From a virus, in the IMG/VR virus record IMGVR_UViG_3300021137_000068, positions 1 through 28,860 of that record: DNA of 28,860 bases. One strand, 5' to 3'. Made by a program: the position numbers and the translations under genes. Shown here one piece after another: positions 1 to 7,745 of this stretch. How positions within the stretch are numbered: the first letter of the stretch is position 1; every line of letters begins with the position of its first letter. The notes under the pieces were generated by a model. That model did not search any database and was not told the DNA's origin. It saw only the letters and a program-made list of their open reading frames with translations.

Positions 1-1
1 C

Positions 2-1048
2 GACGATGATATTCCTGAATGGGTAGCAGAAAAGATGGGCGCTGCCAAAGGTATGTTGACCAGCGTTATGCAGTATTTGATCAGCGAAAAAGAAATGCAT
101 CGTGGCGAATCCGGTATGTTTGAACAAAGTGTGGCGGAAGGCTCACTCAACGAATTTGCAGTTGAACCATCAGATGGTGACAGCGATGATGAATATGATT
201 TGTTAGTTAAACTGGTAAAATTGTGGTGGTTAGGTAATGCACAGCAACACGCAAAAGCCGAAAAGACGTTAGCATCAATGGGAATTTCAATTGATGAAGA
301 TGAACCAAATATTATTTTACGCAGAGGAACACAATTCTTAACTTTCCCAATGGATGACTTTCAGCAAGGTGTGGCGGAGGATCCGGATGCAGGGATGATG
401 CCCTTCAATGAAGATGACATGGAAGAAGGTGTATTTGATTACTTCAAAAAGAAACCACAATCAAAACCTAAACTAGATTATGATGCAGTGCGTAGAGCAT
501 CTAGTCAAGGTTCAGCACCTAGAACCAATGGTGTTTATATGAAACCTGCACAATATTATGCTGACCAAAGACGCACATCAATGGCAGAATCTAAAGTTAC
601 AGGTAAAACTATTGAATCAATTTTTGAATTATCATTAGACGAAGTGTTTAAGGATTATGGTCAAAAAAAGATAAATGAAGAAATCAAAACTAGCAAAGAC
701 CATGCTATAATGAAAGAGTTCATTCAATGGACTAGTAGACGACTACATCTTAAAGAGCCGTTTCCAAGAATGATATTTAGTGATGACACTGAAAAAGCAC
801 AAAAAGGTCATCACACTGGAGTACATACTCCAGAAGATAATACAATTTGGATTTACACTGGTAAAAGAAACATGGTTGATATCATGCGTACAGTGTTCCA
901 TGAGTTAGTACACGAGAGACAAGCACAATTGGGTATGATTAAGCCTGGCGACAGCTATCCAGGTAGTCCAATTGAAGTCATGGCTGATATGTTAGCTGGT
1001 AAGTACATCAAGATTTTTGGCAAGAACCATCCGGAGATATTCCAGTGA
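2..1048 (+). CDS. HExxH metallopeptidase-like protein, 5' end missing
   Basis: The reading frame is open to the left edge, so the N-terminus is missing; 348 residues are visible. The C-terminal third carries a zinc-metallopeptidase signature, HELVH (codons at 899-913), followed about 20 residues later by an acidic segment (IEVMAD) that could supply a third metal ligand, as in gluzincin folds. The first half is acidic and low in complexity, with short phrases such as SLNEFAVE and GVAEDP. The next gene starts on a GTG overlapping this stop (GTGA), so the two are translationally coupled. The position beside proteins with capsid-targeting-like N-termini suggests a virion or lysis-related role, but that is inference. 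The substrate cannot be read from the sequence, and peptidase activity itself rests on the HExxH motif. Confidence 0.6.
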   Translation, partial: DDDIPEWVAEKMGAAKGMLTSVMQYLISEKEMHRGESGMFEQSVAEGSLNEFAVEPSDGDSDDEYDLLVKLVKLWWLGNAQQHAKAEKTLASMGISIDEDEPNIILRRGTQFLTFPMDDFQQGVAEDPDAGMMPFNEDDMEEGVFDYFKKKPQSKPKLDYDAVRRASSQGSAPRTNGVYMKPAQYYADQRRTSMAESKVTGKTIESIFELSLDEVFKDYGQKKINEEIKTSKDHAIMKEFIQWTSRRLHLKEPFPRMIFSDDTEKAQKGHHTGVHTPEDNTIWIYTGKRNMVDIMRTVFHELVHERQAQLGMIKPGDSYPGSPIEVMADMLAGKYIKIFGKNHPEIFQ

Positions 1049-1683
1049 GAGCAATTGAATTCTTAGTTGAGAGTATGAGTCGTAGAAACTTTATGAAAGG
1101 TGCTGCCGCTGCAGGTATGTTGGCAGCTACCGGTGCTAATGCTATGCAGTATAAGCCTCAACCAGAAGAATACAATGTATTAAGCCCTAACACTGACAAT
1201 GAACTTGTGTTACAAAAAGTAGCAAGACATAATGGATTAAAGGGTAGTGAACTTGCTCAGTTCTTGGGTCAGATGAAACATGAATCATGGGACTTTAGCA
1301 AAATGTCTGAGAAGCCAAAGTTCAAAGATTATTTTGCTCATAAATATGATATACGTTATGCTCCTAAAACAGCAAGAATGTTAGGTAACAACAAGCCAGG
1401 TGATGGTGAACGTTATCATGGTAGAGGCTATGTTCAGCTAACTGGACGTGACAACTATCGTATGGCAGGTGAAGCGATTGGCGTTGATTTAGTCAATCAC
1501 CCTGAACTAGCAGCAAAGCCGGATGTTGCTGCAAAAATTGCATTATGGTATTGGAAGACTCGTGTTAAGCCAAACGTTCAAAACTTCGGTGACACAACTA
1601 GCGTTACCAAAGCAATTAACCCGGCATTACTTGGCTTACAAGCCCGTCATCAAAATTTTAAAGACTATTTGAGGATATTATGA
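1045..1683 (+). CDS. GH19 endolysin/chitinase-like lysozyme with twin-arginine-like leader
   Basis: This 212-residue protein has a C-terminal glycoside hydrolase 19 domain (about residues 55-210) that should cut peptidoglycan glycan strands. Visible motifs are MKHESWDF with the likely catalytic Glu80, YHGRGYVQLTG (124-134) and a GVDLVNHPELA segment typical of phage GH19 endolysins. The N-terminus is composite. MRAIEFLVE resembles the T4 capsid-targeting type and is followed by SRRNFMK (12-18), an Ala-rich hydrophobic stretch and ANA, which together look like a Tat signal peptide ending at about residue 33. The start is GTG at 1045, inside the stop of the previous gene. The next gene starts on ATG at 1680 within this stop. 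It could be the lysis enzyme, a virion lysozyme, or both. The enzyme family is secure; the route of export or packaging is inference. Confidence 0.85.
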   Translation: MRAIEFLVESMSRRNFMKGAAAAGMLAATGANAMQYKPQPEEYNVLSPNTDNELVLQKVARHNGLKGSELAQFLGQMKHESWDFSKMSEKPKFKDYFAHKYDIRYAPKTARMLGNNKPGDGERYHGRGYVQLTGRDNYRMAGEAIGVDLVNHPELAAKPDVAAKIALWYWKTRVKPNVQNFGDTTSVTKAINPALLGLQARHQNFKDYLRIL

Positions 1684-2237
1684 AAATACAAGAAGTTATC
1701 ACAGAAGGTGAAAATTGGAGCAAACACAATCACAAACGTGTTGGTGGCATGAGCAAGAAAAGCGTGAGTGTTTATCGTAGAGAACACCCAGGTAGTCATA
1801 TTCAAACTGCTGTAACTACAAAACCAAGCAAATTGAAAAAAGGTAGTAAAGCCGCTAAACGCCGTGCCAGTTTCTGTGCTCGTATGCGTGGTATGAAGAA
1901 ACATCGCACTGGTGCTAAAACTGCACATGATCCAAATAGTAATATTAATAAGAGTTTGCGTAGATGGCATTGTGAGAGTGTTGAAGAAATGCAACAAATG
2001 CTAGAAAGTGCTACACAGTTTATCTCTGAAAAGAAACGAACCCAAGCACAACGCAATGCTGAAAAATGCTGGCCAGGTAAGCACAAAGAAGGAATGAAAA
2101 ATAGCCCAACACATCCAGGTATGAAAGTAAACAACTGTGTACCAAATGAAAGTGTTGAAGAAGCTGCCAATCTAGCACAACAGGCTGCAATTGCTATCAA
2201 CATGAAGAAGCATCATCAAAAGCCAAAATCAAAATGA
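1680..2237 (+). CDS. Basic DUF6321-like phage protein
   Basis: This 185-residue, very Lys/Arg-rich protein contains a central block RRASFCARMRGMKK followed by TAHDPNSNINKSLRRW (about residues 60-95). I recognise this as the DUF6321 type seen in marine T4-like phages; no biochemical role is known to me. The N-terminus MKIQEVITE matches the T4 internal-protein targeting type (T4 IPIII starts MKTYQEFIAE) and ends in I-T-E, a site that fits the T4 gp21 protease rule (Leu/Ile-x-Glu). A second such site, FISE, occurs near residue 117. High positive charge and a possible processed leader suit a DNA-associated internal head protein, but this is inference. It overlaps both neighbours by ATGA. Confidence 0.65.
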   Translation: MKIQEVITEGENWSKHNHKRVGGMSKKSVSVYRREHPGSHIQTAVTTKPSKLKKGSKAAKRRASFCARMRGMKKHRTGAKTAHDPNSNINKSLRRWHCESVEEMQQMLESATQFISEKKRTQAQRNAEKCWPGKHKEGMKNSPTHPGMKVNNCVPNESVEEAANLAQQAAIAINMKKHHQKPKSK

Positions 2238-2770
2238 GAGCAAGTGAACTAGTCAAGAATCGTTGGCAACTACTTGTTACCTCTAATGAGAAACATGAGT
2301 GGGCCAACAATTTGATTGACTTAGTTCATAACGCATATAAGAATACAAACTTGGGTTCGTTTGTTCAAAATAGTAGTCAAGTTGCAGCAAGTGATTGGGT
2401 AGCATTAGATTGGGACCCAGATCCAAATTTAGACTGTACTGTATTCTATCGTAGAGCAAGACCAAATGAATCTTGGACTGGTTACAAGATTCAAGGCATT
2501 GGTCATGATGGCAAAACTGAATCAAAACAAAAGGTTATTAATAGAGTTAAAAATCTATTGACTAAACCGGGTGTTTGGATTGAATCAAGTGATGCTATGG
2601 CAAGGACATTAGGTAAGCAAGGATTGAATCCTGTTACCGATGAACAAACATTACAACAACTGTTTCCAAATAGTAATCTAACACTATTAGATAATAATGG
2701 GAACTACGAACGAATCGTAGATGGTAGAAAGATTCGTGAACAAGTATTTGGGAACCCAGTAACAAAATGA
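2234..2770 (+). CDS. Unassigned phage protein with MRA-type N-terminus
   Basis: The protein has 178 residues and no function I recognise. It begins MRASELVKN, the same opening type as the flanking genes, but lacks a clean Leu/Ile-x-Glu site. The middle part (VFYRRARPNESWTGYKIQGIGHDG, split here as VFYRRARP and WTGYKIQGIGHDG) and the C-terminal part, with repeated references to DNNGNYERIVDG, look like a compact globular domain. I remember similar sequences in uncultured marine phages, always uncharacterised. It is coupled to both neighbours by ATGA overlaps, so it probably shares their expression time and possibly their fate in the virion. Confidence 0.6.
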   Translation: MRASELVKNRWQLLVTSNEKHEWANNLIDLVHNAYKNTNLGSFVQNSSQVAASDWVALDWDPDPNLDCTVFYRRARPNESWTGYKIQGIGHDGKTESKQKVINRVKNLLTKPGVWIESSDAMARTLGKQGLNPVTDEQTLQQLFPNSNLTLLDNNGNYERIVDGRKIREQVFGNPVTK

Positions 2771-3171
2771 GAGCAAATGAATTTATCAACGAAACAGTAA
2801 ACCCAGATATCTATCATTCTAACTTCAAACATGAATTAGAGATACATGGGCTTAGATATGTTGCTACAACAGAAAACAATACTGGTTGGGGGAACCAACT
2901 TATCATCACTGTATACGATGGTAAAAAAGTAGTTGCTGAAGCCGAACTTGCAGAAGAACCACATAACAAAGCGTTGATTAGTCAAAACACCTGGGTAAAT
3001 AAAAACTATCAAGGTCAGAATATTGCAACTAACATTTATGCGTATGCCAAGATGTTGGGCAACGACATTATTCCTAGTGACATGCAAACTGACCAAGGTG
3101 AAAGAATGTGGCAGTCATGGAACCGTTCAGGACAATCTAAACACATCTTACCTAAAGGTTACAAAGGGTAA
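2767..3171 (+). CDS. GNAT-like small protein with capsid-targeting-like N-terminus
   Basis: This 134-residue protein opens MRANEFINE, again the T4 capsid-targeting type ending in I-N-E. The segment VNKNYQGQNIATNIYAYAK (about residues 77-95) resembles the acetyl-CoA-binding motif A of GNAT N-acetyltransferases (Q/R-x-x-G-x-A/G), preceded by a beta-strand-like ALISQNTW. The fold seems short for a complete GNAT domain, so activity is doubtful. It is the last gene of the run; a new sigma70-type promoter follows at 3190. Family assignment is tentative; the coding call is good because of the ATGA overlap and codon use like its neighbours. Confidence 0.55.
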   Translation: MRANEFINETVNPDIYHSNFKHELEIHGLRYVATTENNTGWGNQLIITVYDGKKVVAEAELAEEPHNKALISQNTWVNKNYQGQNIATNIYAYAKMLGNDIIPSDMQTDQGERMWQSWNRSGQSKHILPKGYKG

Positions 3172-3189
3172 ATTAATTACGCAATAAGT

Positions 3190-3218
3190 TTGACTTTGTT
3201 GCGTAGCTTAAGTATAAT
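3190..3218 (+). promoter_or_regulatory. Sigma70-type promoter of the DsbA-like gene
   Basis: TTGACT at 3190-3195, a 17-bp spacer and a perfect TATAAT at 3213-3218. Transcription should start near 3225, leaving a leader of about 19 nt that contains AGGAGA (3231-3236) before ATG at 3244. This promoter also shows that the longer upstream reading frame is not translated. Confidence 0.85.
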
Positions 3219-3243
3219 AACTACTTCTTTAGGAGAATATTAT

Positions 3244-3504
3244 ATGGCAGCAAAAATGTTCAGCGGCGATCAAAAGGTTAAGTTGACCCAAATCATAAAT
3301 GAAGGTATGGCAGTAATGCACGAGATTGATACTCTCAACGAAGGTCTTAACGACACAGTTAAAGCTATCGCAGAAGAATTGGAAGTGAAACCTTCTGTTC
3401 TTAAAAAAGCAATTCGTATCGCACACAAAGCAAGTCTAACACAGACTAACCAAGAACACGAAGACTTGAATACTATTTTGGAAACAGTGGGCAAAACTTT
3501 GTAA
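3244..3504 (+). CDS. dsbA: DsbA-like double-stranded DNA-binding protein
   Basis: This 86-residue, mostly helical protein starts at the ATG 8 nt after AGGAGA. Longer starts would run through the promoter and are rejected. The C-terminal half (LNDTVKAIAEELEVKPSV, then LKKAIRIAHKA) matches the T4-type DsbA family, small dsDNA-binding proteins that in T4 bind near late promoters (89 residues in T4). Its own sigma70-type promoter suggests early or middle expression, before late transcription. The sliding clamp needed for T4-style late transcription is encoded nearby at 7011. The assignment rests on length, predicted helices and the conserved C-terminal pattern; biochemical role is by family. Confidence 0.7.
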   Translation: MAAKMFSGDQKVKLTQIINEGMAVMHEIDTLNEGLNDTVKAIAEELEVKPSVLKKAIRIAHKASLTQTNQEHEDLNTILETVGKTL

Positions 3505-3518
3505 ATTTTGATAACTCT

Positions 3519-3526
3519 GATAAATA
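3519..3526 (+). promoter_or_regulatory. T4-late-like promoter GATAAATA before the HNH gene
   Basis: GATAAATA differs at one base from the T4 late -10 consensus TATAAATA and lies 77 nt before the HNH start codon, in a non-coding gap. The minus-strand GIY-YIG gene has a perfect TATAAATA at a similar distance. There is no -35 box, as expected for this promoter class. Confidence 0.45.
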
Positions 3527-3531
3527 ATATA

Positions 3532-3602
3532 GGGCGAACGGACTGATCCTCCTTCTGTGCCGAATCACAGATAGCCCATCTATTACTATTCGGAGTATCA
3601 AA
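3532..3602 (+). promoter_or_regulatory. Structured leader of the HNH gene
   Basis: Two foldings compete. CTGTG (3555-3559) pairs with CACAG (3566-3570) over a six-base loop. Alternatively CCGAAT (3560-3565) pairs with ATTCGG (3588-3593), whose last bases are the start of the GGAG Shine-Dalgarno (3592-3595). The second form would partly hide the ribosome site. In T4, several homing-endonuclease mRNAs are held silent by such hairpins until late transcription; the parallel is inference. Confidence 0.4.
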
Positions 3603-4214
3603 ATGAGTTCAAGAAAACACAGAATTGTGTGGGAATCCGTTAACGGGCCTATACCAAAAGATGATAATGGTAGGAGCTATGAAGTTCACCACATTGACGG
3701 CAATCATAAAAACAATGACATTTCTAATTTGATATTAGTGACTATTGAAGAACATTATAGAATTCACTTTATTCAAGAAGATTGGAATGCCTGTAGATTG
3801 ATAGCACTAAGAATGTCCATAAGCCCTGAAGAAATTTCTACACTAAGTTCATTGTCAGCAATAAAAAGAGTCCAAGAAGGGACACATCATTTCTTAAAAG
3901 GTGGACCAAGGGAAGACCTTAAGGGGAACAATAATCCAATGAAAAGACCTGAGGTAGCCAAAAAAGTTAGTGATAATTCAAAGGGCAAACCTAGAAATTG
4001 GACAGATAAAAGAACCCAGGCTGATATCAATAGACGCGGAATTAAGCTACAATTATCAGAAGAAGGTTTACGGAAAAAGAAAGAACAAGGTAGAAGGCAA
4101 TTTACATTGAATAATCCAGCAAAAATAAAACTAAATTGTGACCACTGTGGTAAAATTGTTGATAAAGGCAATTTTACACGATGGCACGGTGACAACTGTA
4201 GGAGTAAAAAATAA
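3603..4214 (+). CDS. HNH homing endonuclease, free-standing
   Basis: This 203-residue protein has an N-terminal HNH nuclease domain: YEVHHIDGNHKNN with His29/His30, Asn42 in ISNLIL and a distal His (51 or 55). A middle NUMOD3-like region follows (GNNNPMKRPEVAKK, about residues 108-125). The C-terminal zinc finger is CDHCG with a final HGDNC (about residues 179-199). This order, nuclease plus DNA-binding modules, is typical of selfish phage homing endonucleases that cut the allele lacking them. The gene sits directly before DNA polymerase and its TAA overlaps the polymerase ATG (TAATG). The polymerase Shine-Dalgarno lies within its 3' end, so the insertion rebuilt the polymerase translation start. 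No intron is seen. Confidence 0.88.
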   Translation: MSSRKHRIVWESVNGPIPKDDNGRSYEVHHIDGNHKNNDISNLILVTIEEHYRIHFIQEDWNACRLIALRMSISPEEISTLSSLSAIKRVQEGTHHFLKGGPREDLKGNNNPMKRPEVAKKVSDNSKGKPRNWTDKRTQADINRRGIKLQLSEEGLRKKKEQGRRQFTLNNPAKIKLNCDHCGKIVDKGNFTRWHGDNCRSKK

Positions 4215-6931
4215 TGTCCTATGTGGACGCAATACATTCACGGGACGAGGATCGCATCTATGTAGTAGAACGTCAACCTGACGGCAAAAGAACATATAAC
4301 GAGTTTCCAGCTAATTACTTGTTCTATTATCAAGACCCAAAAGGCAAACAACGAAGCATATACGGTGATCCTGTAAGCAGATTCAGTACTCGTAAGAGAC
4401 AAGAATTTGAAAAGGAAAAACGAATCCACTCTAACAAAACATTGTATGAGAGTGACGTTAACATTATATTCCGTTGCTTATCAGAAAACTATTTAGGTGT
4501 TGAACCACCTAAACTACACACTTGTTTCTTTGACATTGAAGTTGACTTCGACCCAGTTAAAGGTTTCAGTCCAACAAGTGACCCATTCAATCCAGTAACA
4601 GCAATCAGTCTATACTTAGATTGGCAAGACACATTGGTAACATTGTGTATTCCACCTAAACACATGAGTGAAGAAACAGCACAAGAAATTGTAAGTAAGT
4701 TTGATAACACATTACTTTTCAAAAACGAAAAGGAAATGTTTGATGTTTTCTTCCAATTGATAGAAGATGCTGATGTTGTGACTGGTTGGAACAGTGAAGG
4801 CTATGACATACCCTACATGGTTAATCGTGTAACACGAGTAATGAGTAAGGATGACACTAGAAAATTCTGTCTATTGGGTCAGCTTCCAAAGCCAAGAGAA
4901 TATGAACGATTCGGTAAGAAAGAAATGACTTACGATTTAGTTGGTCGTATTCACCTTGACTATTTACAGTTGTACAAAAAGTATAACTATGAATCACGAC
5001 ACAGTTATAAACTAGACGCCATTGGTGAAATGGAAGTCGGTGAAAACAAAACACAATATGAAGGTACTCTAGACCAATTGTACAACAAGGACTGGGAAAA
5101 GTTCTTAGAGTATAACCGTCAAGATACTATGTTGTTGGTTAAGATTCACAACAAAACAAAGTTCTTAGAACTTGCTAACGCATTGGCACATGAGAATACA
5201 GTTCTTATGCCAACAGTTATGGGTTCAGTTGCTATGATTGAAATGGCAGTTATGAACGAGGCTCACAGTCGTGGGTTAGTTGTACCAGATAAGAAAAGGA
5301 AGAATGAAAATGATGAAGAACAACAGCAAGCAGCAGGTGCCTATGTTGCTACTCCCCAAAAGGGAATGCATGACTGGGTCGGAGCAGTTGACATCAACTC
5401 GCTATATCCATCCGTTATTCGGGCGCTCAACATGGCAGGTGAAACCATTGTTGCTCAGGTCAGACAAACATTAACAGACCAATACATGAAGGAAAAAGGT
5501 GCTAAACTAGCACGTGAAAAGAAATTCTTCAAAGAAGGTGATGAGGATGTTAAAGGTGCTATCTTGTGGGAAAACTTGTTTGGTGCACTAGAGTACACAG
5601 CAATTATGAACCAAGAACGTGGCACTATGTTATGGCTAGACTATGAAGATGGTCGTAGTGTTGAAATGAGTGCAGCCGAGATATGGAAACTAGTCTTTGA
5701 CAGTCATAAGCCTTGGATGATATCAGCAAATGGTACAATCTATACTTATGAAAAAGAAGGCGTCGTTCCAGGATTACTAAGTCGTTGGTACACTGAACGT
5801 AAAGCAACACAGAAACAAGCCAAAGAAGCAGATGCAGCAGGAGATAAAGAACTACACGCTTATTATGATAAGCGTCAATTAGTTCGTAAGATTTTGTTAA
5901 ACAGTGCTTATGGTGCATTGTTGAATGAACATTGTCGTTTCTATGACAAACGTATTGGTCAAAGTGTTACACTAAGTGGTCGTCAAATTGTACGACACAT
6001 GATGAGCCAAATCAATCAAAGTATTGAAGGTGAATATACACACGAAGGTCGTTCTATTGTTTATGGCGATACTGATAGTTGTTATTTCTCGGCGTGGCCT
6101 GCACTTAAAGCACAAGTTGAAGCAGGTGAGTTGTCATGGGACAAAGATGTTTGTATTGGCTTATACGACAGTATTGCTGATGAAGCAAACGAGAGTTTCC
6201 CAGCATTCATGGAGAAAGCGTTTCACGCTCCTCGTAAGAATGGTGCAATCATTAAAGCTGGTCGTGAATTAATTGGTGATCGCAGTATCTTCATTACTAA
6301 AAAACGTTATGCCATCAACATCTTTGATAAAGAGGGTAAACGTAAAGATAGTAATGGTAAGTTAGGCGATATCAAAGCTATGGGTCTTGACTTGAAACGT
6401 GCGGATACTCCTAAGTATGTGCAAGAGTTCTTGATGAACGTATTGCAAATGGTCATACAGCAAGGTAAAACACGAGATGAAGTTATCGAAACCGTAAAAG
6501 AATTCAAGCGTTGGTTGAGTGAACAAAAGCCTTGGACAAAGGGTTCACCTAAGTCAGTTAATAATTTGACTAAGCATACACAAAACTGGGAGAAGACAGG
6601 TAAATGTGGTGTTGGTCATGCTATGGCTGCGATTAACTATAACTATTTACGAAATCTTTATAACGACAACTACTCAATGAAAATTGTAGATGGTATGAAG
6701 ATTGTTGTATGTAAACTCAAACCAAATGCATTGAATATGAATAGTGTTGCTTACCCAACGGACGAACTACGATTACCGCAATGGTTCATTGAGTTACCAT
6801 TTGATGACAAAGAAATGGAAAAGACATTAGTTGATGAAAAGATTGATAACCTTTTAGGTGTGTTGGATTGGAAGATCCGTGAAAACTCAAACACTAAATC
6901 AACCTTTGACAACTTCTTTACGTTCGGGTAA
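4214..6931 (+). CDS. 43: DNA polymerase, family B (gp43 type) with 3'-5' exonuclease
   Basis: The protein has 905 residues, close to the 898 of T4 gp43, and replicates the phage genome. The exonuclease domain shows Exo I FFDIEVDF (Asp107, Glu109), Exo II VTGWNSEGYDIPY (about 190-203) and Exo III YNRQDTMLL (about 300). The polymerase domain shows motif A VDINSLYPS (about 391-400), motif B KILLNSAYG (about 559-567), motif C YGDTDS (about 617-622) and the TKKRY motif (about 695). All catalytic aspartates are present, so both activities should be intact. The start ATG overlaps the HNH stop and uses GGAG at about 4200. No intron or intein interrupts it. The C-terminus is LDNFF-like (STFDNFFTFG), suitable as a clamp-binding peptide as in T4; the clamp gene follows. 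Confidence 0.97.
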   Translation: MSYVDAIHSRDEDRIYVVERQPDGKRTYNEFPANYLFYYQDPKGKQRSIYGDPVSRFSTRKRQEFEKEKRIHSNKTLYESDVNIIFRCLSENYLGVEPPKLHTCFFDIEVDFDPVKGFSPTSDPFNPVTAISLYLDWQDTLVTLCIPPKHMSEETAQEIVSKFDNTLLFKNEKEMFDVFFQLIEDADVVTGWNSEGYDIPYMVNRVTRVMSKDDTRKFCLLGQLPKPREYERFGKKEMTYDLVGRIHLDYLQLYKKYNYESRHSYKLDAIGEMEVGENKTQYEGTLDQLYNKDWEKFLEYNRQDTMLLVKIHNKTKFLELANALAHENTVLMPTVMGSVAMIEMAVMNEAHSRGLVVPDKKRKNENDEEQQQAAGAYVATPQKGMHDWVGAVDINSLYPSVIRALNMAGETIVAQVRQTLTDQYMKEKGAKLAREKKFFKEGDEDVKGAILWENLFGALEYTAIMNQERGTMLWLDYEDGRSVEMSAAEIWKLVFDSHKPWMISANGTIYTYEKEGVVPGLLSRWYTERKATQKQAKEADAAGDKELHAYYDKRQLVRKILLNSAYGALLNEHCRFYDKRIGQSVTLSGRQIVRHMMSQINQSIEGEYTHEGRSIVYGDTDSCYFSAWPALKAQVEAGELSWDKDVCIGLYDSIADEANESFPAFMEKAFHAPRKNGAIIKAGRELIGDRSIFITKKRYAINIFDKEGKRKDSNGKLGDIKAMGLDLKRADTPKYVQEFLMNVLQMVIQQGKTRDEVIETVKEFKRWLSEQKPWTKGSPKSVNNLTKHTQNWEKTGKCGVGHAMAAINYNYLRNLYNDNYSMKIVDGMKIVVCKLKPNALNMNSVAYPTDELRLPQWFIELPFDDKEMEKTLVDEKIDNLLGVLDWKIRENSNTKSTFDNFFTFG

Positions 6932-6944
6932 ACTAACTGTTTAC
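6928..6944 (+). promoter_or_regulatory. Inverted repeat over the clamp promoter -35 box
   Basis: GTAAAC (6928-6933), five bases, GTTTAC (6939-6944). The right arm covers most of the -35 box and the left arm covers the polymerase stop codon. It could be an operator or a weak hairpin; no protein is known to bind it. Confidence 0.35.
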
Positions 6945-6968
6945 TTTCGCAAAAACTTCCACTATAAT
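6940..6968 (+). promoter_or_regulatory. Sigma70-type promoter of the sliding clamp
   Basis: TTTACT at 6940-6945, 17-bp spacer, TATAAT at 6963-6968. Transcription should begin near 6975 and give a leader of about 36 nt with AAGGA (7001-7005) before ATG 7011. A TAAATA core at 6985-6990 lies inside this leader and could act as a late start. Confidence 0.75.
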
Positions 6969-7010
6969 ACACACATAGTATTCCTAAATACATTTAACAT
7001 AAGGACAAAC

Positions 7011-7745
7011 ATGAAAGACATTTTACAAGACATTATTGAACACACCCGAGCACTAGAGGGTGTTGATTTGATTCGTATCGCAGGTACAGACACAAAAACT
7101 GAAATTATTACTTTCCCAGAAGATCGTAGTGTTATGGTTACAGGTGAATTCAAGAACCCAAACATTGAATTCAAAGGGTCGTTTGGTATGCCTAACTTAG
7201 GTAAACTAAGCACTATCTTAGGCTTTGAAGAATATGATACTGATGCAAAAATTAATGTTGTTACAAAAAATCGTGATGGTGTAGATGTTCCAGACACAAT
7301 TCACTTTGAAACAAAGAACGGTGACTTTGTTAACGATTATCGTTTGATGGCAGCAGTTGTTATTGAAGAAAAAGTTAAACGTCCTGTTATGGCAGTGACT
7401 CCAACTTTTAACGTTGAATTCGTTCCAACTGTTGCAGGCATTCAACGTTTGAAAAAGCAAGCAAGTGCTAACAGTGAACAAACTACATTTGTCACTAAAA
7501 TTGAAAATGGTGACTTGAAAATCTACTTTGGTGATGTTTCAACACACAGTGGTAACTTTGTATTTGCTCCCGGCGTTAGTGGTTCATTGAGTCGTCAATG
7601 GCACTGGCCTATCAAACAAGTTCTTGCTATTTTGAGTTTAGCAGGTGACAAAACTTTCAAAATTTCAGATCAAGGTTTGAGTGAAATTGTTGTTGATAGT
7701 GGTCTTGCAGTTTACACATATCGTTTGCCAGCACAACAAAAATGA
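7011..7745 (+). CDS. 45: Sliding clamp (gp45 type)
   Basis: This 244-residue protein is close in size to T4 gp45 (228), the trimeric clamp that tethers DNA polymerase and, in T4, also activates late transcription. The start at 7011 is chosen because AAGGA lies six bases upstream and a promoter sits in the preceding gap; a longer frame would begin inside the polymerase gene. Sequence features fitting the family are alternating beta-strands, FKGSFGMPNLGKLSTILGF (near residues 55-75) and a hydrophobic C-terminal strand (LAVYTYRLP). The gene follows DNA polymerase, its partner, and is coupled by ATGA to the next gene. Assignment is good by position and pattern, although clamp sequences are weakly conserved. 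Confidence 0.88.
   Translation: MKDILQDIIEHTRALEGVDLIRIAGTDTKTEIITFPEDRSVMVTGEFKNPNIEFKGSFGMPNLGKLSTILGFEEYDTDAKINVVTKNRDGVDVPDTIHFETKNGDFVNDYRLMAAVVIEEKVKRPVMAVTPTFNVEFVPTVAGIQRLKKQASANSEQTTFVTKIENGDLKIYFGDVSTHSGNFVFAPGVSGSLSRQWHWPIKQVLAILSLAGDKTFKISDQGLSEIVVDSGLAVYTYRLPAQQK

Noticed and set aside
1802-2203. 133-codon open frame on the minus strand
   Set aside because: It is antisense to the basic DUF6321-like gene, has no ribosome site, and its composition is that expected for the shadow of a Lys-rich gene.
6858-7010. Longer N-terminus for the sliding clamp
   Set aside because: It would begin inside the polymerase gene and read through the promoter; AAGGA before 7011 decides the start.
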